Assembly: GCF_030812195.1 (NCBI RefSeq)
Contig: NZ_JAUSSF010000003.1
Location: 124,001 to 188,000, forward strand
DNA length: 64,000 bases
Reading direction: 5' to 3'
From: Chryseobacterium lathyri
Lineage (GTDB): Bacteria > Bacteroidota > Bacteroidia > Flavobacteriales > Weeksellaceae
Part shown: positions 33,975 through 42,574 of the stretch, piece by piece
Layout of the letters: the number at the start of each line of letters is the position of its first letter
Numbering within the stretch: the first letter of the stretch is position 1
Notes under the pieces: model-generated
What the model was told of the DNA's origin: nothing
What the model saw: the letters and a program-made list of their open reading frames with translations, nothing else
The model's database searches: none
Translations under genes and position numbers: made by a program

Positions 33975-34838
33975 TTACTTCTTCTGAAAATAATTATACA
34001 GCATTTTAGAATAATCAGCACCAGTGCTCATATTCATAAAACTGGCTGAACTGGTGGCAAAATCTTCTTCCAGAGCACGGACTTTCTGCTTTTGGGCTTC
34101 AGCAAACGTATATCTCCATCTTGCACTTGAAGTATTGGCCCAGACTTCTTTTCCTGTTTCAGCATCATACAGAAGAGCATAGCCCACATCAGGAATTTCA
34201 TTATCTTTTTCGTCATAGATCCGCATACCCAGCAACTGATGTTTTTTTGATGCTACTCTAAGCATTTTGGAATCATAAGGATCTTCAAAGTCTGAAAACA
34301 GAAAAACCAGAGACTTTCTTTTGAAAATTCCCATCATATATTCCATTGCCTTATCAATATTTGATACTGCCGGGACATAATCTGCTGTCAGAATATTACT
34401 GATAATGGAAAGAATATGTTTTCTGCCTTTCTGGGGCGGAATTACTTTATACACTTTGTCTGCAAACAGGATCAATCCTACTTTATCATTATTTCCTGCC
34501 GCTGAAAACCCAAGGCTGGCAGCAATTTCTGCTACATATTCCCTTTTCAGCTGACCTTTGGTTCCGTAATCCATCGAAGCGGAAATATCTACCAGGATCA
34601 TCATGGTTAGTTCTCTTTCCTCTTCCATTACCTTGACAAACGGTTCGCGGAAACGGGCTGTTTTGTTCCAGTCGATCCTTCTGATCTCGTCTCCGAACTG
34701 GTACGGACGGACTTCAGAGAAAGTCATCCCCTGTCCTTTGAAAGCACTGTGATACTGTCCCATAAGCGAAGCTTCCGTCTTCTTTCGGGTACGGATCTCT
34801 ATCTGCTTTACTTTTTTTACAATATCTTTTATTTCCAT
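33975..34838 (-). CDS. DUF58 domain-containing protein (Bat operon)
   Basis: A 287-residue cytoplasmic protein with the DUF58 signature GMTFSEVRPYQFGDEIRRIDWNKTARF at about residues 35-61 and a VWA-like metal site DISAS (MMILVDISASMDYG). DUF58 proteins work with MoxR ATPases. It lies 38 bases upstream of the BatD-like gene and 75 bases after the GNAT gene. Confidence 0.9.
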   Translation of the reverse strand: MEIKDIVKKVKQIEIRTRKKTEASLMGQYHSAFKGQGMTFSEVRPYQFGDEIRRIDWNKTARFREPFVKVMEEERELTMMILVDISASMDYGTKGQLKREYVAEIAASLGFSAAGNNDKVGLILFADKVYKVIPPQKGRKHILSIISNILTADYVPAVSNIDKAMEYMMGIFKRKSLVFLFSDFEDPYDSKMLRVASKKHQLLGMRIYDEKDNEIPDVGYALLYDAETGKEVWANTSSARWRYTFAEAQKQKVRALEEDFATSSASFMNMSTGADYSKMLYNYFQKK

Positions 34839-34913
34839 AAATGCGTTGCGGGTTTCGAGGTTTTGGTATTCAGGTTACAGGGTTTGTGTGCCCCGCTTCC
34901 ACCTTCTCTTCTT

Positions 34914-35372
34914 CTAATCCTTCAATTCTATCGAAACATTCAGCCATTCATTATCAAATTTCGGACTGTATTTCTTATAAAAATTAATAGCGGGTTCATT
35001 CCAGTTCAATACCTGAAAAACCATTCCGCTGTATTGGTTTGATTTCCCATATTCCAAAGTAGCATCGAACAGAAGTTTTCCGATCTGCCTTCCTCTCATT
35101 TTTTCAGTCACTACCAGATCTTCGAGATAGAGTCTTCTCCCCTTCCAGGTTGAAAATCTGTCATAATACAGGGAAATTCCCACAATTTTATTATTCAGTT
35201 CTGCAACAAAAGCCCCCCAAACCGGAGATTTCCCGAAACCGTCTTCCGTGAACTCATCCAAAGTTATAGTCACCTCATGAAGTGCCTTTTCATATTCCGC
35301 CAGTTCCCGGATCAGCTCCAGCATGGCAGCACAATCTTCCTGAACAGCTTTTCTGATAACTACTTCACTCAT
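34914..35372 (-). CDS. GNAT N-acetyltransferase, SSAT-like, inside the moxR-bat operon
   Basis: A 152-residue GNAT of the spermidine/spermine N1-acetyltransferase or thialysine acetyltransferase type: IRKAVQEDCAAMLELIRELAEYEKA at the N-terminus, then RLYLEDLVVTEKMRGRQIGKLLFD (acetyl-CoA loop RGRQIG) and VLNWNEPAINFYKKY. Its ATG overlaps the MoxR stop by one base, so it is translated with MoxR. A GNAT is not a standard Bat component; it may be a passenger or may modify polyamines or lysine analogues. Confidence 0.85.
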   Translation of the reverse strand: MSEVVIRKAVQEDCAAMLELIRELAEYEKALHEVTITLDEFTEDGFGKSPVWGAFVAELNNKIVGISLYYDRFSTWKGRRLYLEDLVVTEKMRGRQIGKLLFDATLEYGKSNQYSGMVFQVLNWNEPAINFYKKYSPKFDNEWLNVSIELKD

Positions 35373-36376
35373 TATGGTGCCTGAATTTTTGCCAAAATCC
35401 TGTTAATGATTTCTTCTGATGAAATTTCTTCTGCTTCCGCCTCGAAAGTAAGACCAATTCTATGTCTTAATACATCCTGAGCCAATGCTTTTACATCTTC
35501 AGGAATTACAAAAGCTCTTCCCTTCAGGAATGCATAAGTTCTGGATGCAATGGCAAGGTTAATGGATGCTCTGGGAGAAGCTCCGAATCCGATATAGTTT
35601 TTAAGTTCTGAAAGTCCGTAATTTTCCGGATAACGGGTTGCAAAAACCATATCCAGAATATATTTTTCAATCTTTTCGTCCAGATAGATCTGGTTGATCA
35701 GTTCTTTGGCGTCTACAATATCCTGCAGTGATATCACAGGTTTGATGACAGGCTGATGAGAGGTGGAAACCATTCTCATGACCGTTCTTTCATCTTCAAA
35801 ATTAGGATAATCGATCTTACATTTCAGCATAAAACGGTCGCTCTGTGCTTCAGGTAACAGATAAGTTCCTTCCTGATCGATCGGGTTTTGAGTTGCCAAT
35901 ACCAAAAACGGCTTCGGAAGTTTCATGGTTTCATCCCCAATCGTTACCTGCTTCTCCTGCATCACTTCAAGCAATGCAGACTGTACTTTTGCCGGCGCAC
36001 GGTTGATCTCATCCGCCAGTACAAAATTGGCAAAAACCGGTCCTTTCTTTATCGAAAAGTCATTGTCTTTGATATTGAAGATCATGGTTCCTACCACATC
36101 CGCCGGAAGCAGGTCAGGCGTGAATTGTATCCTGGAAAATTCACCATGAACAGCTTCTGCCAGGGTTTTAATCGCTAAAGTTTTTGCCAGCCCCGGCACT
36201 CCTTCCAACAGGACATGCCCATTCCCCAGAAGACCTACCAGAAGGCGGTCTATCATATATTCCTGGCCAATAATCACTTTATTGATTTCCTGTCTCAGAA
36301 GGGAAAATAAGTAATTTTTTTCTTTTACTTTTTCCGTCAACTGGCGGATATCTTCAGCTTGATATGTATCTGACAT
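35372..36376 (-). CDS. MoxR family AAA+ ATPase
   Basis: A 334-residue AAA+ chaperone-like ATPase, started at the ATG at 36376 (MSDTYQAEDIRQL); a longer frame lacks support. Walker A is EGVPGLAKT near residue 59, Walker B is LADEINRAP near residue 113, sensor I is VLATQNPIDQEGT, and the C-terminal lid has GASPRASINLA. It heads the moxR-GNAT-DUF58-bat set and probably remodels the VWA partners. Confidence 0.93.
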   Translation of the reverse strand: MSDTYQAEDIRQLTEKVKEKNYLFSLLRQEINKVIIGQEYMIDRLLVGLLGNGHVLLEGVPGLAKTLAIKTLAEAVHGEFSRIQFTPDLLPADVVGTMIFNIKDNDFSIKKGPVFANFVLADEINRAPAKVQSALLEVMQEKQVTIGDETMKLPKPFLVLATQNPIDQEGTYLLPEAQSDRFMLKCKIDYPNFEDERTVMRMVSTSHQPVIKPVISLQDIVDAKELINQIYLDEKIEKYILDMVFATRYPENYGLSELKNYIGFGASPRASINLAIASRTYAFLKGRAFVIPEDVKALAQDVLRHRIGLTFEAEAEEISSEEIINRILAKIQAP

Positions 36377-36664
36377 AACTTTAATTAAAATAGGTGGTAA
36401 ATTTCTGATAAATACTGGCATTAATCAACATAATGAATGCCATTTTAGAGTTAAAGTTTGTTAAATATTCCTTTATTTATAATGGATCCAGGTAATGAAT
36501 CAAAGTTTTTTTCATATAGAATCTATTACCAGGCAGGAAGCCACAGCTATTAATTTCCTTTAAAACAGCCTGTTGGATCAGCTGCTTTTTTATGTAAAAG
36601 ACATATTGATTCTCATGATAGCTCCTAATTATCATCTATAGCATTGCAGGATGTTATTTACAGG

Positions 36665-37960
36665 CTAAAGTTTAGTAATGGTAATAGTAAAAACCTTTTC
36701 CGGCATATCGGTTGCTTCTTCGTAGGCTCCGACATTTATAAAATATTCGGTTCCTGCCGTTGTTGTGAAGGTATAGGTTTCTGCAGCTCCGCCACCACCA
36801 TTATCCACTGCACTTACACACGCCAAACTGTTGCACGCACCGCTGTATATATCCATTTGAGGATCGTAAGCACTACCTGCAGGCATGGTTGTTTTAACAG
36901 TGAACTGACCTCCGTCTCCGGTAAATTTAAACCAGGTACCATCGTTCATCGCATCCGGACATGCAGTTATGAACCCACCATTGTTAGTAGCAGATACAGC
37001 ATCACTCTGGGTGTAGGTGTAAGGAAAAGCAGATGCCGCCAAAGCTCCGGAACACGCATCATTAACAGGTACAGGAGGAACTGTAGTAAAAACAACATCT
37101 GTACAGCCGGAGGATGTAAGGCTTCCAGTAACGGATGTGACTTTCAGATAATAAGTAGTATTCGGATTAAGAGGAGCGGAAGGAGAAAAATCTGTAGCAG
37201 TCACTACCTGCTGATTAATAACTTCTGTACCTCCTGCAGTTGTTCCCAATGAAATTTTATAAGAATTAGCTCCGGAAACAGGAAGCCATTTAAAATTCGG
37301 AGTTAAAGAAATGAACTGGGCATTATTGGCTGGATCATTAACAAAAGGGCACGCAGGTGTAGAACTAGGTGTTAATCCCGAAATTGTCACTGCAGATTTA
37401 TAATCCGCTCTTATTCCTCCGGGTGGCGTTGCAGGATCAACGATCATACGGTCTCCTTTATAATAAAGTGTGGAATACGGGATATGCTGATAAACACGAA
37501 AGGCTTCATCAAAATTATTAATATCAATACTTTGAGAATTTTCCTTTGCGGCAATGACTAAATTATCACTGTTATTATAGGCAAATGGTGTTGTAAAAGT
37601 AACTTCTACCTTATTATTAGTTTTGGTGACACTACCTGCAAATACCTGAGTCAGCTGTGAAGCAGGAATCCAGTCTGTTCCGGACGTGAATGTTGTTTTT
37701 GTGGTATGCCCAATATAAACGGTCCAGTCTGAAGAATCATTAATACTGGCCGAAGGATCTACATAAAATGTAAGACCTGTAATATTCCCTGCTGCAGCCG
37801 CATTTAATTCCTGTTTAGGATAGATCTGCTGAACATAAGAATAGGAAAAAAAACTACTTATAGGAGCCGTTCCGACATTTGGGCTTGTAATGTTTAAATG
37901 TATTTGGGCATCAAGCATTAAAGCTATCGATAACAAAGATAAAAGTAAAATTTTTTTCAT
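36665..37960 (-). CDS. Secreted protein with fibronectin III-like and C-terminal beta domains
   Basis: A 431-residue exported protein with a Sec signal peptide (MKKILLLSLLSIALMLDAQ). Residues 20-190 form a beta-rich domain of unknown type; residues about 205-300 contain LTPNFKWLPVSGANSYKISLG and NTTYYLKVT, typical of a fibronectin III-like fold; the last 130 residues (NDACSGALAASAFPYTYTQ, DGTWFKFTG, YFINVGAYEE) resemble the PPC-like ligand domain common in Flavobacteriia exoproteins. No type IX sorting tail is present, so the anchoring route is unclear. Divergent from the PNGase-like gene. Confidence 0.65.
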   Translation of the reverse strand: MKKILLLSLLSIALMLDAQIHLNITSPNVGTAPISSFFSYSYVQQIYPKQELNAAAAGNITGLTFYVDPSASINDSSDWTVYIGHTTKTTFTSGTDWIPASQLTQVFAGSVTKTNNKVEVTFTTPFAYNNSDNLVIAAKENSQSIDINNFDEAFRVYQHIPYSTLYYKGDRMIVDPATPPGGIRADYKSAVTISGLTPSSTPACPFVNDPANNAQFISLTPNFKWLPVSGANSYKISLGTTAGGTEVINQQVVTATDFSPSAPLNPNTTYYLKVTSVTGSLTSSGCTDVVFTTVPPVPVNDACSGALAASAFPYTYTQSDAVSATNNGGFITACPDAMNDGTWFKFTGDGGQFTVKTTMPAGSAYDPQMDIYSGACNSLACVSAVDNGGGGAAETYTFTTTAGTEYFINVGAYEEATDMPEKVFTITITKL

Positions 37961-38095
37961 TATTGATTAATTAATATTGAACATTGCGCTAATTTAATTA
38001 TAAAATTTCAATTTTTCAAGCAAATGTGAATTTTAAATACAATATAATAATATTTTAAATGAATATTTAATATATTTGTGGTAAACACCGACAAT

Positions 38096-39433
38096 ATGTA
38101 TCAAAAGCTATTTTTTCTAAGCATCCTTTTTGCAGGGCTTTTTCAATCGCAGACCACAAGCAGAATGAATTTAATTTCAGATGCAGTTTATTATGACGGT
38201 TACGCAGCCACAGTATCCGATCCGGTACCTGCTGGTCTTATCAGACTCTCAAATACCAGATATGCAAGAAAACTTACAGATGCTGAACTTAATTCCTTCA
38301 AGGCAAAAATTGCGATGAGAGTGGCCATAGGTGCTCTCTGTGATAATTATGACCGCCTGGGAAGTGTTTATTTAGCTATGATACCCAAAAACCAGCCGAC
38401 CTATACTATCAACGATGCCAATGTAAAAAGAATTGAAGTGAGCAGGTACATTACTCCATTTATGAGTAAAAATCGTACTCCTACAGAGGTTCCTTACACT
38501 TATGATTTAAGTAATTTGTACAGCGTATTTCATGATACCGCATTACGTGCTTCTTATGATATGTATATGGAGCTGGACGTTTTTGGTGTTCCTTATGCAG
38601 CGCAGACACAGGTTGCGGGATGTGCAGGCAGAATTGATGTTTTTTCGGGAACCCTTACTTTCTTTTCAACAGATGCCGGAGCTACTCCCACAGACTATAA
38701 TACTCTTGTTCCTATATTAACGTATAACAGATTAAATAATTACAACAGCACTGATGTGACAGGCGAAACCGTTAGAATCGTCACTTTCAATCTTCCAAAT
38801 GCAGTGGCTAATGCCCGTTTCTATGTAATATCCACTCCTCACGGTGCCAACAACGGTGGTGAAGAATACGTAAGAAGACAGAACTATACCTTTATAGATG
38901 ATGTACAGATGCTTACCTATACTCCCGGAGGAATTTCCTGTGAACCGTTCAGAGTATATAATACGCAGGGTAACGGGATCTATGGCTCCGCTCCGAAATC
39001 ATTTGCAGAATGGACTTCATGGAATAACTGGTGCCCGGGCAACTCAGTCCCTGTCAGAGGTTTTACAATGCCTACTATGACTGCCGGAAGCCACACCCTG
39101 AAACACACCATTCCAACTGCTGTTTTTAACCAACAGCAGGGAGAAGTATATTTATCTGTCTATATGCAGGGAAAAAGCAATACCGCATTGGATGTAAAGG
39201 ATATCAAGACTGTAGATGTCAGCATATACCCTAATCCTACTTCTGATTTCGTTAATATAAGATCAAAGACAGGGGTAGCTTCGATAAGCCTTTACAGTAT
39301 TGACGGAAAAAAATTAGCTGAAAATCATGGAGAAAACGGGATAAATGTTTCCAGCTACAGCCCCGGAGTTTATTTTTTAAATATTACCATGAAAGATGGA
39401 ACAACATTCAAACATAAGATCATGAAAAAATAA
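38096..39433 (+). CDS. PNGase F-like secreted protein with type IX sorting domain
   Basis: A 445-residue exported protein. I use the ATG at 38096 (MYQKLFFLSILFAG); an upstream GTG overlaps a perfect -7 box TATATTTG at 38071-38078. The middle resembles PNGase F, which removes N-glycans from Asn: CDNYDRLGSVYLAM corresponds to CDEWDRYANVY with its catalytic Asp60, SRYITPF to GRFITPY, and WNNWCPGNSVPVR to the conserved WCPGMAVPTR. Candidate acid residues also occur in MELDVFG and GGEEYVRR. The last 75 residues (VDVSIYPNPTSDFVNI to FKHKIMKK) are a T9SS type A sorting domain. Glycosidase activity is inferred. Confidence 0.75.
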   Translation: MYQKLFFLSILFAGLFQSQTTSRMNLISDAVYYDGYAATVSDPVPAGLIRLSNTRYARKLTDAELNSFKAKIAMRVAIGALCDNYDRLGSVYLAMIPKNQPTYTINDANVKRIEVSRYITPFMSKNRTPTEVPYTYDLSNLYSVFHDTALRASYDMYMELDVFGVPYAAQTQVAGCAGRIDVFSGTLTFFSTDAGATPTDYNTLVPILTYNRLNNYNSTDVTGETVRIVTFNLPNAVANARFYVISTPHGANNGGEEYVRRQNYTFIDDVQMLTYTPGGISCEPFRVYNTQGNGIYGSAPKSFAEWTSWNNWCPGNSVPVRGFTMPTMTAGSHTLKHTIPTAVFNQQQGEVYLSVYMQGKSNTALDVKDIKTVDVSIYPNPTSDFVNIRSKTGVASISLYSIDGKKLAENHGENGINVSSYSPGVYFLNITMKDGTTFKHKIMKK

Positions 39434-39519
39434 AAAGCAGTTCATTCTATGTGACATTTCCAAAACAAATATCACGATAAAATCATATCCAGATTGTTTG
39501 AATCTGAAAAACAGTAAAG

Positions 39520-39549
39520 AACTCCTCATGAATAATTTTCAGAGGAGTT
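39520..39549 (+). terminator. Terminator of the PNGase-like gene
   Basis: Eight-base stem AACTCCTC / GAGGAGTT with a 14-base loop, followed by a run of six T, 87 bases after the stop codon. Confidence 0.8.
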
Positions 39550-39673
39550 TTTTATGATGGACAAAAAGAACATCACAATTAACATCTTTTTTCAGGATTT
39601 AAGAACATTTAATTCAATCCCTTATCCAAAAAATTGTCACTTCCAGTTTATTAAACTATTTTTGGTGATTAAA

Positions 39674-39681
39674 AATTTTTG
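39674..39681 (+). promoter_or_regulatory. -7-like box AATTTTTG placed for a near-leaderless DinB mRNA
   Basis: One mismatch from TAnnTTTG (A for T at the first position). Only four bases separate it from the ATG at 39686, as at mutS2 and the YpdA gene. No TTG at the usual spacing. Confidence 0.35.
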
Positions 39682-39685
39682 TAAA

Positions 39686-40159
39686 ATGAATTATCATTTT
39701 CAAGCACACAGACAAGTGAGAAAGAACCTTTTAAGTATTCTGCAGAACACTTCCCACGAAGATCTTCTGCTGATTCCTGATGGTTTCAACAACAATATGT
39801 ACTGGAATATTGCGCATACGGTTGCCACTCAGCAGCTATTGCATTATTATCTGAGCGGAAATCCCTTCAGAATAGATAAATATTGGATAGAAACCTACAA
39901 AAAAGGAACTCTTCCGAACCTGAATGTACAAAAATCTGAAGTGGAAGACCTTGAGTTTTTACTCACTGAAACTTCAAAGATTTTGATGAAAGATTATGAC
40001 AGCGACTTCTTTTCAGACTACACACCGTACACAACAAGTTTCGGCATGGACCTGAAAAGCATCCAGGATGCCATCATCTTCAACAATATGCATGAAAGCC
40101 TTCATTACGGCTATACCATGGCACAGAAAAGAGCAATACTAGGAGAGAACGGAAGATAG
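39686..40159 (+). CDS. DinB family protein
   Basis: A 157-residue four-helix-bundle protein of the DinB/DUF664 superfamily, started at the ATG at 39686 (MNYHFQAHRQVRKNLL). The frame continues upstream but through a terminator region and a -7-like box. Three His residues expected to bind a metal are visible: NIAHTVATQQLLHYY near residue 46 and MHESLHYGYTMAQKR near the C-terminus. Family members act as thiol S-transferases or are uncharacterised; expression in other bacteria follows DNA damage. Substrate unknown. Confidence 0.8.
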   Translation: MNYHFQAHRQVRKNLLSILQNTSHEDLLLIPDGFNNNMYWNIAHTVATQQLLHYYLSGNPFRIDKYWIETYKKGTLPNLNVQKSEVEDLEFLLTETSKILMKDYDSDFFSDYTPYTTSFGMDLKSIQDAIIFNNMHESLHYGYTMAQKRAILGENGR

Positions 40160-40177
40160 TGAATCTTCACTGCGTAG

Positions 40178-40243
40178 GTCAATGGTCAAATGTGAATTTT
40201 ATCCATACCAAATTTGACTTATGAAGTAAAATTCACCATTGAC
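40178..40243. repeat. Imperfect inverted repeat between dinB-like and rlmB genes
   Basis: Arms GTCAATGG..TGAATTTTA (40178-40201, with a 7-base bulge) and TAAAATTCACCATTGAC (40227-40243). Could form a long bulged hairpin. Similar to short sequence families seen between genes in this genus, from memory. Confidence 0.45.
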
Positions 40244-40273
40244 TATTCACCATATAATTTATAATAAATTTCA

Positions 40274-41023
40274 ATGAAAGACGATTTTATTTTCGGGCTG
40301 CGTCCCGTGATTGAAGCAATTGAAGCGGGAAAAACGATTGACAAGATCTTTGTGCAGAATGCACTTCAAGGTCCTATTTATGCTGAGCTGAAAACGATTT
40401 TAGCCAAAAATAAAATTCGTCCCAACTATGTTCCAATTGAAAAGCTGAACCGTTTTACAAGAAAAAACCACCAGGGAGTGGTTGCTTTTATTTCAGACGT
40501 TCCGTTTCACAGAGTGGAAAATATTGTTCCACAATTATTTGAAGAAGGAAAAACGCCTTTCCTGCTGATCCTGGACAGACTCACAGACGTGAGAAACTTC
40601 GGAGCCATCTGCAGAACAGCAGAATGTGTGGGGGTAGATGCAATTATTATTCCTGAAAAAGGAGGAGCACCCATTAATTCAGATGCCATCAAAACATCGG
40701 CGGGAGCGCTTTATAATATCAAGATCTGTAAGGAACCGAATCTTGCGCATGCCGTAGATTTCCTTCAGCAGAGCGGTATTTCTGTATTTGCAGCTACTGA
40801 AAAGGCTCAGAAACTTATTTATGATGTGAATTTCACAGAACCCTGCGCCATTGTAATGGGAAATGAGGAAACAGGAATTTCTAAAGAGGTAATGCATCAT
40901 TCCGACGAAAAAATAAAGCTTCCTATCGAGGGAAAAACACAGTCGCTAAATGTTTCTGTAGCATGCGGAGCCATTTTGTATGAAGCGGTAAGACAGAAAA
41001 TTGTAGCAGCCTCAAATCTTTAA
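40274..41023 (+). CDS. rlmB: 23S rRNA (guanosine(2251)-2'-O)-methyltransferase RlmB
   Basis: A 249-residue SpoU-type methyltransferase that 2'-O-methylates G2251 in the ribosomal P-loop. The N-terminal substrate-binding domain opens FIFGLRPVIEAIEAGKTIDKIF. Three SPOUT motifs are clear: LDRLTDVRNFGAICRTAECVG near residue 100, IVMGNEETGIS near residue 195, and IEGKTQSLNVSVACGAILYE at the end, forming the trefoil knot. The -7-like TAAATTTC (40265-40272) nearly touches the ATG. Confidence 0.93.
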   Translation: MKDDFIFGLRPVIEAIEAGKTIDKIFVQNALQGPIYAELKTILAKNKIRPNYVPIEKLNRFTRKNHQGVVAFISDVPFHRVENIVPQLFEEGKTPFLLILDRLTDVRNFGAICRTAECVGVDAIIIPEKGGAPINSDAIKTSAGALYNIKICKEPNLAHAVDFLQQSGISVFAATEKAQKLIYDVNFTEPCAIVMGNEETGISKEVMHHSDEKIKLPIEGKTQSLNVSVACGAILYEAVRQKIVAASNL

Positions 41024-41121
41024 TCAGTCAGGGCATAAGTATTTTATCGTGATGTTTTGTGGTATCGTTATTGATGCACAGAACGGAAATATCAGTAAAA
41101 TTTAAACTTAAAAAAAATCAA

Positions 41122-42171
41122 ATGAAAAACGTAGCAGCATTAATGCTAATCTCATCTATAGCTCTTGTATCTTGTAAAAAAGAAACAGCAACCATTACTA
41201 AAGTAGATCCTAAAACAGGAAAAACAGTTACAGTAGAAGTTCCTGCCGATTCTGTGGCTAAAGTGGCTGAAAACCCAGCAATTAAAGACTCTGCAGGAGT
41301 TTTCACCCAAACGTTTAAGCTGGAAAAAGGAAAAACCTATCCTCTTACTACGTACCAGAGAGATGTAAAAACAATGGAAGATCCTCAGGGGAAAACGATT
41401 ACAGCAACCAGCGAATCTACGGATGAAATGAGCTTCACCATTAATGATATCAAAGGTAACGTATATGATATGACCCTTAATCTTGTAGCTAAAAGAAATT
41501 CGCAGAGTGCACAGGGCAAAACGGTGATCGTAGATACCAAACTGGCTATTCCGAAGGAAGATGACCTGAAGATGATCTGGAATATCAATAAAGCATTGAC
41601 CGGAAATAAGCTTAATATGAAGATGGATACTAAAGGAAATGTAGTTTCTATTACAGGTTTTGATGCTGTTTATACTAAAGTTACCGCTGCTGTAGGAACT
41701 CTGATCAAAGATGCCAATCAGAAAGCAAGCGTTGTAGCCAGCCTTAAAGAAACTTTCAATGAAAAAGTGCTGAAAGACCAGCTGAATAAAAACTTAACGA
41801 TTATTCCTAAAAAAGGAGTGAAAATCGGTGAAAAATGGACCACTTCTGAAAATGCAGATCCAAGCGGAAGCATTAAAGTAACTTCAAACTACATATTGAA
41901 AAGTGTAGGAAACGGAACTGCAGAAATCTCTGTAACGGGAGGAATTCCTAAAAAGACTGAAAAGAAAACGCAGGGACCCATTACACACAGTCTTAGCAGT
42001 GAGCTTGCCCAGAACGGAACCATTAAGTTTGACCAAAGTACAGGATGGATCACCAATCAGAATATTGATGTAAAAACAACGCAGGTTGAGACTATTTCAG
42101 ACGGAAAACAATCACAGTCTATGAAAAGTACGTCCAAATCTTCTGTAATGGTAAATCCTTCTGCAAAATAA
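41122..42171 (+). CDS. Lipoprotein, DUF6263-like
   Basis: A 349-residue lipoprotein. I start at the ATG at 41122 (MKNVAALMLISSIALVSC), which gives a proper lipoprotein signal with Cys18; an upstream GTG adds 21 residues without a signal. The mature part has a repeat-like run ITKVDPKTGKTVTVEVP, then a beta-rich domain, with FKLEKGKTYPLTTYQ and WTTSENADPSGSIKVTSNY. The overall pattern fits DUF6263, of unknown function in Bacteroidota, a call made from memory. Envelope location is likely. Confidence 0.65.
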   Translation: MKNVAALMLISSIALVSCKKETATITKVDPKTGKTVTVEVPADSVAKVAENPAIKDSAGVFTQTFKLEKGKTYPLTTYQRDVKTMEDPQGKTITATSESTDEMSFTINDIKGNVYDMTLNLVAKRNSQSAQGKTVIVDTKLAIPKEDDLKMIWNINKALTGNKLNMKMDTKGNVVSITGFDAVYTKVTAAVGTLIKDANQKASVVASLKETFNEKVLKDQLNKNLTIIPKKGVKIGEKWTTSENADPSGSIKVTSNYILKSVGNGTAEISVTGGIPKKTEKKTQGPITHSLSSELAQNGTIKFDQSTGWITNQNIDVKTTQVETISDGKQSQSMKSTSKSSVMVNPSAK

Positions 42172-42240
42172 TTGAATTAAAGACGTTTTAGAATCAAAGT
42201 GTTTGATGGTGAGAGTGTTTTTTATTGTTGATCATAACTT

Positions 42241-42307
42241 TCAGTACAATTTTATAAACCTTGAACTTCAAACTTTGAACTTTAAATCATAAACTTTGAA
42301 TTTAAAT
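42241..42307. repeat. Degenerate AACTTTGAA repeats
   Basis: Three to four close copies of AACTTTGAA/AACTTCAAA in a 67-base stretch just before the DUF4834 gene. Not palindromic. Low-complexity drift is possible. Confidence 0.4.
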
Positions 42308-42315
42308 TAGAAATT

Positions 42316-42543
42316 ATGAAGTACATTCTTGAGTTAGTTCTCTCTGCCATCATTATTTTCTTTGTCTGGAATATTCTGAAAAGGGTATTCTTCAAGACTT
42401 TTTACAGTTACAGATTTGATAACAATAAAAATAATAACAGGCAGCAGGATTCAAACAGCTCGAATAAGAATAAACAGAACCTCAACTGGGATGCAGAAAC
42501 AGTTGACTATGAAGAGATAAAAGAAACTAAAGACAAAAGGTAA
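42316..42543 (+). CDS. DUF4834 family small membrane protein
   Basis: A 75-residue protein: one transmembrane helix (residues 3-20, ILELVLSAIIIFFVWNIL), a basic hinge with aromatic residues (KRVFFKTFYSYRF) and a disordered Asn/Gln-rich tail. This matches DUF4834, found in Flavobacteriia and of unknown role. It lies 31 bases upstream of the YfhO gene, a common pairing, so it may be part of the same unit. Confidence 0.75.
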   Translation: MKYILELVLSAIIIFFVWNILKRVFFKTFYSYRFDNNKNNNRQQDSNSSNKNKQNLNWDAETVDYEEIKETKDKR

Positions 42544-42574
42544 AATTCCAAAGAAATAAAAGATAATAACCCGT

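Noticed and set aside
36644-37252. 202-codon plus-strand Cys/Ser-rich frame
   Set aside because: Antisense to the secreted fibronectin III-like gene; the Cys richness comes from complementing Thr and Ala codons.
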